NCBI GenBank assembly: GCA_963704615.1
Contig: OY969923.1
Location: 1,984,001 to 2,048,000, forward strand
Origin: Bog-756 sp963704615
GTDB lineage: Bacteria > Actinomycetota > Acidimicrobiia > Acidimicrobiales > RAAP-2
Direction: 5' to 3'
DNA length: 64,000 bases
Part shown: positions 27,613 through 35,509 of the stretch, one piece after another
How the letters are laid out: each line of letters starts with the position of its first letter
Numbering within the stretch: the first letter of the stretch is position 1
Position numbers and translations under genes: made by a program
The notes under the pieces: model-generated
The model's database searches: none
Told to the model about the DNA's origin: nothing
What the model saw: the letters and a program-made list of their open reading frames with translations, nothing else

Positions 27613-27870
27613 ATGCCCGACAAGCAGTCCACCATTGCCGAACACCGTCTCCACGAGACGGACACCGGCTCACCCGAAGTGCAGATCGCCCTCCTGAGCG
27701 AGCGCATCAACCACCTCACCGAGCATCTCAAGGTGCACAAGGGTGACCACCACACCCGTCGCGGCCTCCTCAAACTGATCGGGCGACGACGACGGCTCCT
27801 CGACTACGTCCGCAACAATGACGTCGAGCGCTACCGAGACATCATCGGTCGCCTCGGACTCCGCCGTTAG
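27613..27870 (+). CDS. rpsO: 30S ribosomal protein S15
   Basis: An 85-residue S15, the normal length, with the conserved EHRLHETDTGSPEVQIALL, HKGDHHTRRGLLKLIGRRR and DYVRNNDVERY. It binds 16S rRNA helices 20-22 in the 30S platform and allows S6 and S18 to join. ATG 27613 gives the standard N-terminus; the frame is open further upstream (ATG 27550), but those residues (PPCSLRRPTRTP) are not S15-like. A modest AAAGG sequence lies 12 nt before the start. The rpsO-pnp order is the classical one found in most bacteria. Confidence 0.96.
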   Translation: MPDKQSTIAEHRLHETDTGSPEVQIALLSERINHLTEHLKVHKGDHHTRRGLLKLIGRRRRLLDYVRNNDVERYRDIIGRLGLRR

Positions 27871-27885
27871 GCGGTCACAGTTCCC

Positions 27886-27908
27886 CCGCCCGGCCATCGG
27901 CCGGGCGG
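27886..27908 (+). terminator. Perfect 10-bp hairpin between rpsO and pnp
   Basis: CCGCCCGGCC-ATC-GGCCGGGCGG is a perfect inverted repeat 15 nt after rpsO, followed by a short U-rich stretch (AATTTCT). It could act as an attenuator, as an RNase processing site, or as a block protecting rpsO mRNA. Confidence 0.6.
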
Positions 27909-28100
27909 TCGCAATTTCTCCACCGGCACGACGCCGATGGAGTGCGAGACCGGCACGGTGTCGGCCCGCAGCAGGAGCGATCGGCCACCTCGGTGGCAGA
28001 TCGAGTTTCAACCACACAACAGACCGGGCTCTCGACGAGGTCAGTCACCAGTTGCCGAATACACCGCAACCCTGGCGAGGTGCTCGACAACTGGGAACTG

Positions 28101-28119
28101 GTTCGGGGAGCCCCCGAGC
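28101..28119 (+). promoter_or_regulatory. Hairpin next to the pnp ribosome binding site
   Basis: GTTCGGGG-AGC-CCCCGAGC pairs over 8 bp (one G-U) and ends 4 nt before the AAGGAG at 28124-28129. The 27871-28133 leader also holds GCCAC-CTCG-GTGGC at 27984-27997. The layout resembles autoregulated pnp leaders. Confidence 0.45.
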
Positions 28120-28133
28120 AACCAAGGAGCGTC

Positions 28134-30617
28134 ATGTCAGACGCCATCACCGTGTCGGCGCCGATCAGCGGCACCGACCGTACTCTTACATTTGAAACCG
28201 GCAAGCTGGCCCAGTTGGCCGACGGTGCCGTCGTCGGGCGGATCGGGGACACCCTCCTTCTGGCCACGGCCACCGCGGCCCGGTCGGTGCGGGAAGGGAC
28301 CGACTTCTTTCCGCTGACCGTGGACATCGAGGAACGGGCCTACGCCGCCGGAAAGATCCCCGGATCGTTCTTCCGGCGGGAAGGGAAGGCCTCCGACCAA
28401 GCCATCCTCACCGACCGGCTGATCGACCGCCCGCTCCGACCCTCGTTCCCCAAGGGCTTCCGGAACGAGGTCCACATCGTCGGGACCGTCTTCGGTGCCG
28501 ACCAGGTCAATCCCCACGACGTCCTGGCTATCAACGCCGCCTCGGCTGCCCTGATGATCTCGGGTATCCCCTTCGAAGGCCCGATCGGAGCGGTTCGGGT
28601 GGCTTATTCGACCGAGGGCCAGTGGATTCCTCACCCGAGCTTCCAGGAGGGGGACGAGTCGACCTTCGAGCTGGTAGTGGCCGGTCGGGCTCTGAGCGAG
28701 GCCGACGACGCCGACATCGCCATCATGATGGTCGAGGCGGGTGGTTCCGAGCGATCCTTCCAGTACTACGACGAGGGCGCCCCCCAGGTCACCGAGGAAG
28801 TGCTGGCCGAGGGTCTGGAGGCGGCCAAGACCTGGATCCGGGAATCGATCGTCCTCCAGCGACAGATGGTGGACGCCTATGTGGCCGCCCGCGGTCCCAT
28901 CCAACCCATGGAGTACGCCACCCTTTCCGACTACGGCGACGACGTGTGGGGACGGGTGGAGGCGGTCGGGACCGAGCCGCTGGCTGCGGCGAACACCATC
29001 ACCGCCAAGGCGGAGCGCAACACCGCGTTGGAAACCGCGACCGCGGTCATCCAGGCCGAGCTGGCCGGTGACTTCCCCGACCGTCAGGGGGAGATCAAAG
29101 CGGCGGTCCGCAATCTGACCAAAAAATTGGTTCGCAAGCGCATCGTAGAAGAGGGCCTGCGCATCGACGGCCGGACCACGACAGACATACGGCCGCTCTC
29201 GGCCGAGGTCGACCTGTTCCCGACGGCGCACGGCTCGGCCCTGTTCCAGCGGGGTGAGACCCAGGTGCTCAACGTGACCACCCTCGGCATGCCGCGGATG
29301 AACCAGCTCCTCGACACCATCACCCCCGACGAGCACAAGCGCTACATGCACCACTACAACTTCCCCCCCTTCTCCACCGGCGAGACCGGGTTCATGCGCG
29401 GCCCCAAGCGCCGAGAGATCGGTCACGGCCTGCTGGCCGAGCGGGCGCTGTTGCCGGTCGTGCCCTACGAGGAGGACTTTCCCTACACACTCCGGCTGGT
29501 GTCCGACGTGCTGGCCTCCAATGGCTCGACGTCGATGGCCTCGGTGTGCGGCTCAACGCTGTCGATGATGGCCGCGGGCGTCCCGCTCAAGGCGCCGGTG
29601 GCCGGCATCGCCATGGGGCTCGTGTACGACGGTGGGGCCTATGTGACCCTCACCGACATCCTCGGCGCCGAGGATGCCTTCGGCGACATGGACTTCAAGG
29701 TGGCCGGCACCAAGGACGTGGTGACCGCCCTGCAGCTCGACACCAAGATCGACGGGCTGCCGCTGGACGTGCTCACCAAGGCTCTGCTCCAGGCCAAGGA
29801 CGCCCGTCTGACCATCCTCGATGTCATGGCCCGGGCCATCCCCGAGCCGCGCCACGAGGTGGCCGAGTCGGCGCCGAAGATCATCTCCTTCGAGATCCCC
29901 ATGGACAAGATCGGTGAGGTCATCGGGCCCAAGGGCAAGGTGATCAACGCCCTCCAGCAGGAGACGGGCGCCGACATCGCCGTCGATGACGACGGGATGG
30001 TCGGGACCGTCACCATCGGGGCCAAGGACGGGACCGCGGTGGAAGAGGCGCGCCGGCGGATCGCCACCATCCTCGACCCGCCGCTGGCCGAGGTGGGCGC
30101 CACCTACCCGGGCAAGGTGGTCAACATCACCAAGTTCGGCGCCTTCGTCAACATCCTCCCCGGTCGGGACGGACTGCTCCACATCTCCAAGATCGGTCAG
30201 GGCAAGCGGGTGGAGCGGGTGGAGGACGTCTTCGAACTGGGACAGCCGGTGGAGGTGCGGGTGGACGACATCGACCCCCAGGGCAAGGTCTCCCTGTCGT
30301 TGGCCGGCGACCCACCGCAGGGATCGGCGCCCTCGGGCAACGGCGGCAGCGAGCGCAACGGGCGGAGCGGACGGAGCGAGGGCGGAGGACGGAATCGCCC
30401 CGACCGCGGCGACCATGCCGATCCGGGCGATCGCTCCGATCGGGGCCGACGTCCCGCCGCATCCTCCGGGCCTCCGGCCGGTGCCGCCTCTTTCGAGGAT
30501 GCCTTTGAAGTCGAGTTGGTCCAGGAGTTCGGTGACCTGGGGCCGCGCGCCGCTGAGACATCCGATCGCCCCGCTGGGGGTGGCGGCAGCGGCCGGGGTG
30601 GTCGCCGGCGCCGTTGA
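28134..30617 (+). CDS. pnp: Polyribonucleotide nucleotidyltransferase (PNPase)
   Basis: An 827-residue 3'-5' phosphorolytic exoribonuclease, with two RNase PH-like domains (about 10-230 and 320-560), an all-alpha domain between them, a KH domain (IGEVIGPKGKVINALQQETG) and an S1 domain (GKVVNITKFGAFVNILPGRDGLLHIS). Catalytic-domain motifs FMRGPKRREIGHG and SNGSTSMASVCG are intact. The last 110 residues form a low-complexity tail rich in G, R, S, D and P (NGGSERNGRSGRSEGGGRNR), probably disordered and RNA-binding, as seen in some actinobacterial homologues. ATG 28134 has AAGGAG 4 nt upstream. In trimeric form the enzyme degrades mRNA and can add tails. Confidence 0.96.
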   Translation: MSDAITVSAPISGTDRTLTFETGKLAQLADGAVVGRIGDTLLLATATAARSVREGTDFFPLTVDIEERAYAAGKIPGSFFRREGKASDQAILTDRLIDRPLRPSFPKGFRNEVHIVGTVFGADQVNPHDVLAINAASAALMISGIPFEGPIGAVRVAYSTEGQWIPHPSFQEGDESTFELVVAGRALSEADDADIAIMMVEAGGSERSFQYYDEGAPQVTEEVLAEGLEAAKTWIRESIVLQRQMVDAYVAARGPIQPMEYATLSDYGDDVWGRVEAVGTEPLAAANTITAKAERNTALETATAVIQAELAGDFPDRQGEIKAAVRNLTKKLVRKRIVEEGLRIDGRTTTDIRPLSAEVDLFPTAHGSALFQRGETQVLNVTTLGMPRMNQLLDTITPDEHKRYMHHYNFPPFSTGETGFMRGPKRREIGHGLLAERALLPVVPYEEDFPYTLRLVSDVLASNGSTSMASVCGSTLSMMAAGVPLKAPVAGIAMGLVYDGGAYVTLTDILGAEDAFGDMDFKVAGTKDVVTALQLDTKIDGLPLDVLTKALLQAKDARLTILDVMARAIPEPRHEVAESAPKIISFEIPMDKIGEVIGPKGKVINALQQETGADIAVDDDGMVGTVTIGAKDGTAVEEARRRIATILDPPLAEVGATYPGKVVNITKFGAFVNILPGRDGLLHISKIGQGKRVERVEDVFELGQPVEVRVDDIDPQGKVSLSLAGDPPQGSAPSGNGGSERNGRSGRSEGGGRNRPDRGDHADPGDRSDRGRRPAASSGPPAGAASFEDAFEVELVQEFGDLGPRAAETSDRPAGGGGSGRGGRRRR

Positions 30618-30720
30618 GCGTTTCACCGTGCCCGGTGCGGACGAGCGCACCCACCGGGCCGGGAAGCGATCCGGGAACGGCACCCGGCGGCAGTGGGCCG
30701 CTGGGCTCGGAGCGCCGGCC

Positions 30721-31977
30721 ATGATCCGCACGGAGGTTCTCCCCTCGGGCCTGTCTCTGGTCACCGAGCGAATGGACGATGCCCGGTCGGTGTGCATCGG
30801 CTTCTGGGTCGGTACCGGCTCCCGCGACGAGGGCGAGGGCGACGCCGGTGCCTCCCACTTCCTCGAGCACCTGCTGTTCAAGGGCACCGCCGACCGGTCT
30901 CCTTCGGCCATCGCCGAGGCGGTGGATGAGGTGGGTGGTGATTTCAACGCCTTCACCACCAAGGAGTACACCGCCTTCTACATCCGGCTGTTGGCCGAGC
31001 ATCTCCCCCTCGGTTTGGACATCCTGTGCGACATCATGTGGCGGCCGGCACTGCGATCGTTGGATCTCGACGCCGAGCGGTTGGTCATCCTCGACGAGAT
31101 CCTCATGCACGCCGATGAGCCGGCCGACCAGGCCGCCGAACAGAGCTCAGCCGCGCTGTTCCCCGACCACCCCCTGGGTCGAGAGGTGCTGGGGAGCCAG
31201 GAGTCGGTGTCGGACATGACCTCGGAGCGGATCCGTCAATTCTTCGAACTGCACTATCGCCCCGGCAACATGGTTGCGGCCGTGGCCGGTGATCTCGACC
31301 ACGCCCAGGTGGCCGCCGGGCTGGAGGAGAGGTTCGCCGGTCGGTCCGGGGGCGCCACTCCCGATCGCCTGCCTCCCGGAGACAAGGTCGAACCGTTGCG
31401 GGTCAGTCATCGGGGAACCGAACAGACCCACCTGGTTCTGGCCTCGCGGTCGGTCGACCGGTCCGACCCGCGCCGGTACTCCTTGGCCGTGCTCAACCAC
31501 GTGCTGGGCGGGGGACTCTCCAGCCGCCTGTTCCAAGAGATCCGGGAGCGGCGCGGCCTGGCCTACTCGGTGTGGTCCGAACGGGTGGCCTATCACGACG
31601 CCGGCTCGGTGAGCGTGGGTATGGGCACCGCTCCCGAGCACGTGGCCGAGGTCCTCGACATCGTGTCATCGGAGCTGTCCCACCTGGGTGCCGAGGGCAT
31701 CACCGAGCGGGAGCTGATGATCGCCAAGGGAAACCTGCGGGCCGAGACCCTGTTGGCCTGCGAGGACTCGGGGGCGCGGATGAGCCGCATCGGGGCGGGC
31801 CTCCTTCTGCACGGCGAGGTGTTGTCTGTCGACGAGGTCCTGGCCCGGGTGGAGGCGCTGACGCTCGACGAGGTGCATGCGGCCGCCGTCGAGTTGGTCG
31901 GTGCGCCGAGGACGCTGTCGGTGGTGGGCCCGTTCGAGGAGTCCGACTTCGACACCGGCTCGCTCCAACTCGGCTGA
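30721..31977 (+). CDS. M16 family zinc metallopeptidase
   Basis: A 418-residue peptidase. The inverted zinc motif HFLEH (H46, H50) lies in GASHFLEHLLFKGT, and the third ligand region AERLVILDEILMHADEPAD follows about 75 residues later. The second half is the structural M16_C domain with GGGLSSRLFQEIRERRGLAYSV. Family members are mitochondrial-processing-peptidase-like; in actinobacteria the gene commonly follows pnp and precedes dapB, as here. ATG 30721 was chosen because it gives a normal N-terminus (MIRTEVLPSGLSLVTERM); the frame is open for about 100 nt further upstream. The physiological substrate is unknown. Confidence 0.93.
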   Translation: MIRTEVLPSGLSLVTERMDDARSVCIGFWVGTGSRDEGEGDAGASHFLEHLLFKGTADRSPSAIAEAVDEVGGDFNAFTTKEYTAFYIRLLAEHLPLGLDILCDIMWRPALRSLDLDAERLVILDEILMHADEPADQAAEQSSAALFPDHPLGREVLGSQESVSDMTSERIRQFFELHYRPGNMVAAVAGDLDHAQVAAGLEERFAGRSGGATPDRLPPGDKVEPLRVSHRGTEQTHLVLASRSVDRSDPRRYSLAVLNHVLGGGLSSRLFQEIRERRGLAYSVWSERVAYHDAGSVSVGMGTAPEHVAEVLDIVSSELSHLGAEGITERELMIAKGNLRAETLLACEDSGARMSRIGAGLLLHGEVLSVDEVLARVEALTLDEVHAAAVELVGAPRTLSVVGPFEESDFDTGSLQLG

Positions 31978-32018
31978 GGCCGGTCGTCGTCGTACCCGGT
32001 CACGACAGGGAGCGACGA

Positions 32019-32024
32019 TAGGGT
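32019..32024 (+). promoter_or_regulatory. -10 box of a leaderless dapB promoter
   Basis: TAGGGT is followed after 7 nt by ATG 32032. It overlaps an in-frame GTG at 32023, which is therefore unlikely to be the real start. Confidence 0.6.
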
Positions 32025-32031
32025 GACCGGC

Positions 32032-32847
32032 ATGCGCGTCGGGGTGGTCGGTGCCGGGGGAAGGATGGGTCGGGAGGTCTGCACAACGGTGCTCGCCCAC
32101 CCCGACCTCGAACTGGTGGCGGCGGTGGATCCCGGTTATGCCGGCGCCGCTCTGGCCTCCCTGATCGGTCCCGAAGGCGGAGACCTGGTGGTCGGCGGAC
32201 AGTTGGGGGCACTGGCCTCGGCCCGAACCCAGGTGGCTGTGGACTTCACCCGCATCGATGCCGCCCGGGACACCCTCGCCTTCTGCGCTGACGCCGGGAT
32301 CCACGTCGTGGTGGGAACCTCCGGGTTCACCGAGCAGGACCTGGCCGAGCTGGCCCGCCGCTTCGCCGGTCCGGAGGCCGGTTCCCCCAACTGCCTGGTG
32401 GCGTCCAACTTCGCTATCGGAGCAGTGCTGATGATGCGGTTCGCCGAGCTGGCCGCCCCCTGGTTCGAGGGTGCGGAGATCATCGAGCTCCACCACGATG
32501 GGAAGACGGACGCGCCGTCGGGTACGGCGATGACCACCGCCACCCGAATGGCCCAGGCCAGGTCGGCGGCCACCTCCGCCGACTTCCCACCCGACCGCAC
32601 GCTCACCTCGGTGGTGGACGGCTCACGGGGGGCGGCCGGCCCGCGGGGGGTGCGGATCCACTCGGTGCGCCTGCCCGGCCTGCTTGCCCACCAGGAGGTG
32701 ATCCTGGGGGCGGTGGGCCAAACCCTCACCCTGCGTCACGACTCGACGGATCGGGCCTCGTTCATGGACGGCGTGGTGTTGGCGGTGCGCTCGGTGGCCG
32801 TCCGGCCCGGGCTCACCGTGGGTCTCGAGGCCCTCCTCGGTCTCTGA
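32032..32847 (+). CDS. dapB: 4-hydroxy-tetrahydrodipicolinate reductase
   Basis: A 271-residue NAD(P)H-dependent reductase acting after DapA on the way to diaminopimelate and lysine. The nucleotide-binding loop GVVGAGGRMGREV is at residues 4-16. Substrate-site motifs VGTSGF, ASNFAIGAVLMM and ELHHDGKTDAPSGTA (catalytic His pair and Lys) are intact. The start ATG 32032 is fixed by the leaderless TAGGGT box 7 nt upstream. A TetR gene begins 16 nt after the stop, so read-through is likely. The other dap genes lie in the following 20 kb. Confidence 0.96.
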   Translation: MRVGVVGAGGRMGREVCTTVLAHPDLELVAAVDPGYAGAALASLIGPEGGDLVVGGQLGALASARTQVAVDFTRIDAARDTLAFCADAGIHVVVGTSGFTEQDLAELARRFAGPEAGSPNCLVASNFAIGAVLMMRFAELAAPWFEGAEIIELHHDGKTDAPSGTAMTTATRMAQARSAATSADFPPDRTLTSVVDGSRGAAGPRGVRIHSVRLPGLLAHQEVILGAVGQTLTLRHDSTDRASFMDGVVLAVRSVAVRPGLTVGLEALLGL

Positions 32848-32863
32848 GGCGATCGAGCCGCCC

Positions 32864-33472
32864 ATGGGCACCACCCGGGAACGCATCCTCGAGGCCACCT
32901 ATGCGTGCGTGGCCCGCTGGGGACTGGCCAAGACCACGGTCGAGGACGCCGCCCGCGAGGCGAAGGTCTCCCGGGCCACCGTGTACCGCACCTTTCCCGG
33001 AGGACGGGAGGAGCTGATCAGCGCGGTGGTGACCTGGGCCACCCTCGGATTCTTCATCCGGTTGTACCAGCAGGTACAGGGGGCCCAGAGCCTCGAGGAG
33101 GTCATGGAGCGGGGGATCATGTTCGCCCACCGCTCGATCGTCGAGCACGAGGTGCTCCAGAGGGTCATGCAGACCGAGCCGGAAAGGCTCCTGCCCACCC
33201 TCACCGTGGAGAGCGTCCGCATCCGCCAGGGGATCGCCGACTTCCTGGTTCCCTACCTCGAGCAGCGCGGCACCGCCCCCGGGGTCGAGCTCCACGAGGC
33301 CTCCGACTTCCTGGCCCGGATGGTGCTCTCGACCATGTCGGCACCGGGACGGTGGGACCTCGATGACCCGGCCCAGGTCGCTGAGCTGGTGCGGGATGAG
33401 CTCCTGGCCGGGGTGGTGGCCAACCCGGTGCCGCGGCCGGCCGGCGGGCCCACGCCGGGCCCGGGTCGTTGA
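32864..33472 (+). CDS. TetR-family transcriptional regulator (first of two)
   Basis: A 202-residue regulator. Residues 5-50 form the TetR helix-turn-helix (RERILEATYACVARWGLAKT, then VEDAAREAKVSRATVYRTF). The ligand domain is not recognisable by eye and has a proline- and glycine-rich tail. Its DNA-binding domain is strikingly like that of the next gene (KTTV.D.AR.A.VSRATVYR.FPGGR.E), so the pair probably arose by duplication and may bind related operators. It sits 16 nt after dapB, and a strong TTGACA promoter for the next gene starts only a few bases before its stop. Confidence 0.88.
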   Translation: MGTTRERILEATYACVARWGLAKTTVEDAAREAKVSRATVYRTFPGGREELISAVVTWATLGFFIRLYQQVQGAQSLEEVMERGIMFAHRSIVEHEVLQRVMQTEPERLLPTLTVESVRIRQGIADFLVPYLEQRGTAPGVELHEASDFLARMVLSTMSAPGRWDLDDPAQVAELVRDELLAGVVANPVPRPAGGPTPGPGR

Positions 33473-33498
33473 CAATGAGACAAAAACCGATCTAACGT
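33469..33498 (+). promoter_or_regulatory. Promoter of the TetR / diiron-protein operon
   Basis: TTGACA (33469-33474), an 18-nt spacer and TAACGT (33493-33498) form a near-consensus promoter. GTG 33505 follows after 6 nt, so the mRNA is predicted leaderless. The -35 box overlaps the stop codon of the upstream TetR gene. Confidence 0.75.
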
Positions 33499-33504
33499 TC
33501 CACC

Positions 33505-34242
33505 GTGGCAGAGACGCGGTCAACGCTCCGAGTGGTCCCGGGGGACATCGCCGAAGGGCTCCTGTCCACCGCCCCGGCGCCGACCTCGCCCCACCGTGTG
33601 CGCATCATCGACGCCACCTTGGACTGCCTGGCTCGGCACGGCACGGCCAAGACCACCGTGGACGACATCGCCCGCCGGGCCGGCGTCTCCCGAGCCACCG
33701 TGTACCGGGTGTTCCCCGGGGGCAGGGATGAGATTCTGGCCGCCGTGGTCGACACCGAGATGGCCCGGCTGTTCGCCGCGCTCGGGGTTCGCTTGGGGGA
33801 GGCCACCAGTCTCACCGAGGCGCTGGTCGGCGGAATCGTCGAGGCCTCGACCCGGGTGCTCGGTCATGCCGCCCTGGCCTATCTGGTGGAGCACGAGCCC
33901 GAGATGGTGCTCGGCCATCTGGCCTTCGACGAGTCCGACCGCCTGCTGACCACCGTGGCCCGGTTCACCGCGCCGTTCCTGGCCCGCTGGATGAGCCCGG
34001 AAGAGGCGGGCCGGGTGGCGGAGCTGGCCACCCGCATCGTGCTCTCCTATGCCATCTGCCCCTCGGACCGCACCGACCTGACCGACCCCGGCCATGCCAC
34101 CCATCTGGTGGAGACCTTCGTCCTGCCCGGCATCACCGCCATCCACTCCGCCGGGGAGGCACCCACCATCGACATCACCCCATTCGACTACCGCAGGCCA
34201 ACCGCGCTTCCCGACCGCACCGATCCAGGAGACATGTCATGA
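33505..34242 (+). CDS. TetR-family transcriptional regulator (second of two)
   Basis: A 245-residue regulator with the helix-turn-helix at about residues 33-80 (RIIDATLDCLARHGTAKT, then VDDIARRAGVSRATVYRVF). GTG 33505 is fixed by the strong leaderless promoter. A second domain (about 85-215) shows the conserved LVEHEPEMVLGHLAFDE region. The stop overlaps the ATG of the diiron protein (ATGA, 34239-34242), so the two are translationally coupled; regulator and oxidoreductase in one operon suggests autoregulation by a ligand related to the enzyme's substrate. Confidence 0.88.
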   Translation: MAETRSTLRVVPGDIAEGLLSTAPAPTSPHRVRIIDATLDCLARHGTAKTTVDDIARRAGVSRATVYRVFPGGRDEILAAVVDTEMARLFAALGVRLGEATSLTEALVGGIVEASTRVLGHAALAYLVEHEPEMVLGHLAFDESDRLLTTVARFTAPFLARWMSPEEAGRVAELATRIVLSYAICPSDRTDLTDPGHATHLVETFVLPGITAIHSAGEAPTIDITPFDYRRPTALPDRTDPGDMS

Positions 34243-35372
34243 CCACCGAAATGAGCAGCACCGAGGAAATCATCGGACGGACCGACATCGACGACTTCGA
34301 GTCGATCCTCTCGGTGGTCGGGACCGAGGAGGCCGACGGCCGGCACGTGGTGCACTCGGACTACGACTCCATTTTCACCTGGGACTACCAAAAGGGTGCC
34401 CGCCCCAAGCTCAACAAGCTCTACGAGAAGGCCAAGGGTGCCCAGTGGAACGGCGAGACCGATCTCCCCTGGGAGATCGATGTCGATCAGGAGAAACTGG
34501 TCCGCGAGCAGGCCGCGGCCACCGGAGGGTTCGGTGCCGGCTTCGATCTCACCGGCACCCCGGTGGAGAAGTGGACAGACAAGGAGTGGGTGACCTTCGG
34601 GGTCGAGAGCCAGAACTGGACGCTCTCCCAGTTCCTCCACGGTGAGCAGGGCGCATTGATCTGCACGGCCAAGATCGTCGAGTCAGTGCCGTGGATCGAT
34701 GCCAAGTACTACGCCTCGACCCAGGTGATGGACGAAGCCCGCCATGTCGAGGTGTTCGGCAAATACCTCGACGAGAAGCTCTCCGGCCACTATCCGGTCA
34801 ATGCCCATCTGCGGATGCTGCTCGACGACATCATCGCCGACTCGCGTTGGGACCTCACCTACCTCGGCATGCAGATCATGGTGGAGGGTCTGGCCCTCGC
34901 CGCATTCGGCTTCATGCACCAGATGACCGGAGATCCCCTGCTCAAGCAGTTGCTGCGCTACGTGATGGCCGACGAAGCGCGGCACGTCGCCTTCGGCGTG
35001 CTCAGCCTGCAGGAGTTCTACGAGGGTCTCGATGCCGCCGAGCTCCGTGTCCGTCAGGAGTTCGCCTTCGAGGCGGCGGTCAGGATGCGGGACCGTTTTC
35101 TCCAGCAAGAGGTCTGGGCTCGTATGGGCATCGATCCCAAGGCGATCGTTCCCGTCGTGCAGCAGGCGCCGGAGCGGGCGGCGTTCCAAGCCCTGCTCTT
35201 CTCCAAGATCGTGCCCAACTGCAAGAAGCTGGGCCTGCTGGATGCCGCCGACGGTTGGCTCCGGACAAAGTTCACCGAGCTCGGGGTCATCGAGTTCGAG
35301 TCGTGGGTCGACACCACCGAGGAGTACGACGCGCTGGCATCGGTGCCACCCAAGGATCGGATCGCCTCCTAG
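34239..35372 (+). CDS. Ferritin-like (ribonucleotide-reductase-R2-like) diiron protein
   Basis: A 377-residue helical protein with a complete set of carboxylate-bridged diiron ligands in R2 order: E136 (in HGEQGAL), E166-x-x-H169 (MDEARHVEV), E216 (MVEGLAL) and E246-x-x-H249 (DEARHVAFG). This order fits R2-like oxidases and AurF-type oxygenases rather than iron-storage ferritin. No tyrosyl-radical Tyr can be assigned by eye. Coupling to a TetR regulator suggests a role in lipid or xenobiotic oxidation, as for related actinobacterial proteins, but that is inference. There is no ribonucleotide reductase large subunit nearby. Confidence 0.82.
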   Translation: MTTEMSSTEEIIGRTDIDDFESILSVVGTEEADGRHVVHSDYDSIFTWDYQKGARPKLNKLYEKAKGAQWNGETDLPWEIDVDQEKLVREQAAATGGFGAGFDLTGTPVEKWTDKEWVTFGVESQNWTLSQFLHGEQGALICTAKIVESVPWIDAKYYASTQVMDEARHVEVFGKYLDEKLSGHYPVNAHLRMLLDDIIADSRWDLTYLGMQIMVEGLALAAFGFMHQMTGDPLLKQLLRYVMADEARHVAFGVLSLQEFYEGLDAAELRVRQEFAFEAAVRMRDRFLQQEVWARMGIDPKAIVPVVQQAPERAAFQALLFSKIVPNCKKLGLLDAADGWLRTKFTELGVIEFESWVDTTEEYDALASVPPKDRIAS

Positions 35373-35447
35373 CGGAGCGCCCCCTCGGCTATCCGAGGGC
35401 GCTCCCACCCCTGCCCGTCGCCTTCCGGCGTCCCCGGCAGCGACTGG

Positions 35448-35453
35448 TAGCCT
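35448..35453 (+). promoter_or_regulatory. -10 box of the dapA leader transcript
   Basis: TAGCCT is followed after 8 nt by GTG 35462, the start of a 13-codon leader ORF, so the transcript would begin at that codon. Confidence 0.55.
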
Positions 35454-35461
35454 GCGGTTTC

Positions 35462-35503
35462 GTGACCTGCTGTGTGATTCCGCCGTCCCCGCCGAGGGGC
35501 TGA
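35462..35503 (+). CDS. Putative leaderless leader peptide upstream of dapA
   Basis: GTG 35462 opens a 13-codon ORF reading MTCCVIPPSPPRG, with stop TGA at 35501-35503 just 6 nt before dapA. It has tandem Cys codons (TGC TGT) and a Pro-rich end. The GAGGGG that serves as the dapA ribosome binding site lies inside its last codons, so translating it would control access to dapA. Short leaderless Cys-rich ORFs are known as cysteine-responsive attenuators in mycobacteria; similarity here is by layout only, and a lysine-family signal is not apparent in the peptide. It may also be fortuitous. Confidence 0.45.
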   Translation: MTCCVIPPSPPRG

Positions 35504-35509
35504 ACGATC

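Noticed and set aside
32023..32031. GTG 32023 as dapB start
   Set aside because: It lies within the TAGGGT box of the leaderless promoter; ATG 32032 gives the standard DapB N-terminus.
34691..35503. Long frame overlapping the diiron protein and the dapA leader
   Set aside because: Most of it is out of frame within the well-supported diiron gene; only its last 13 codons, preceded by a separate promoter box, are kept as a leader-peptide candidate.
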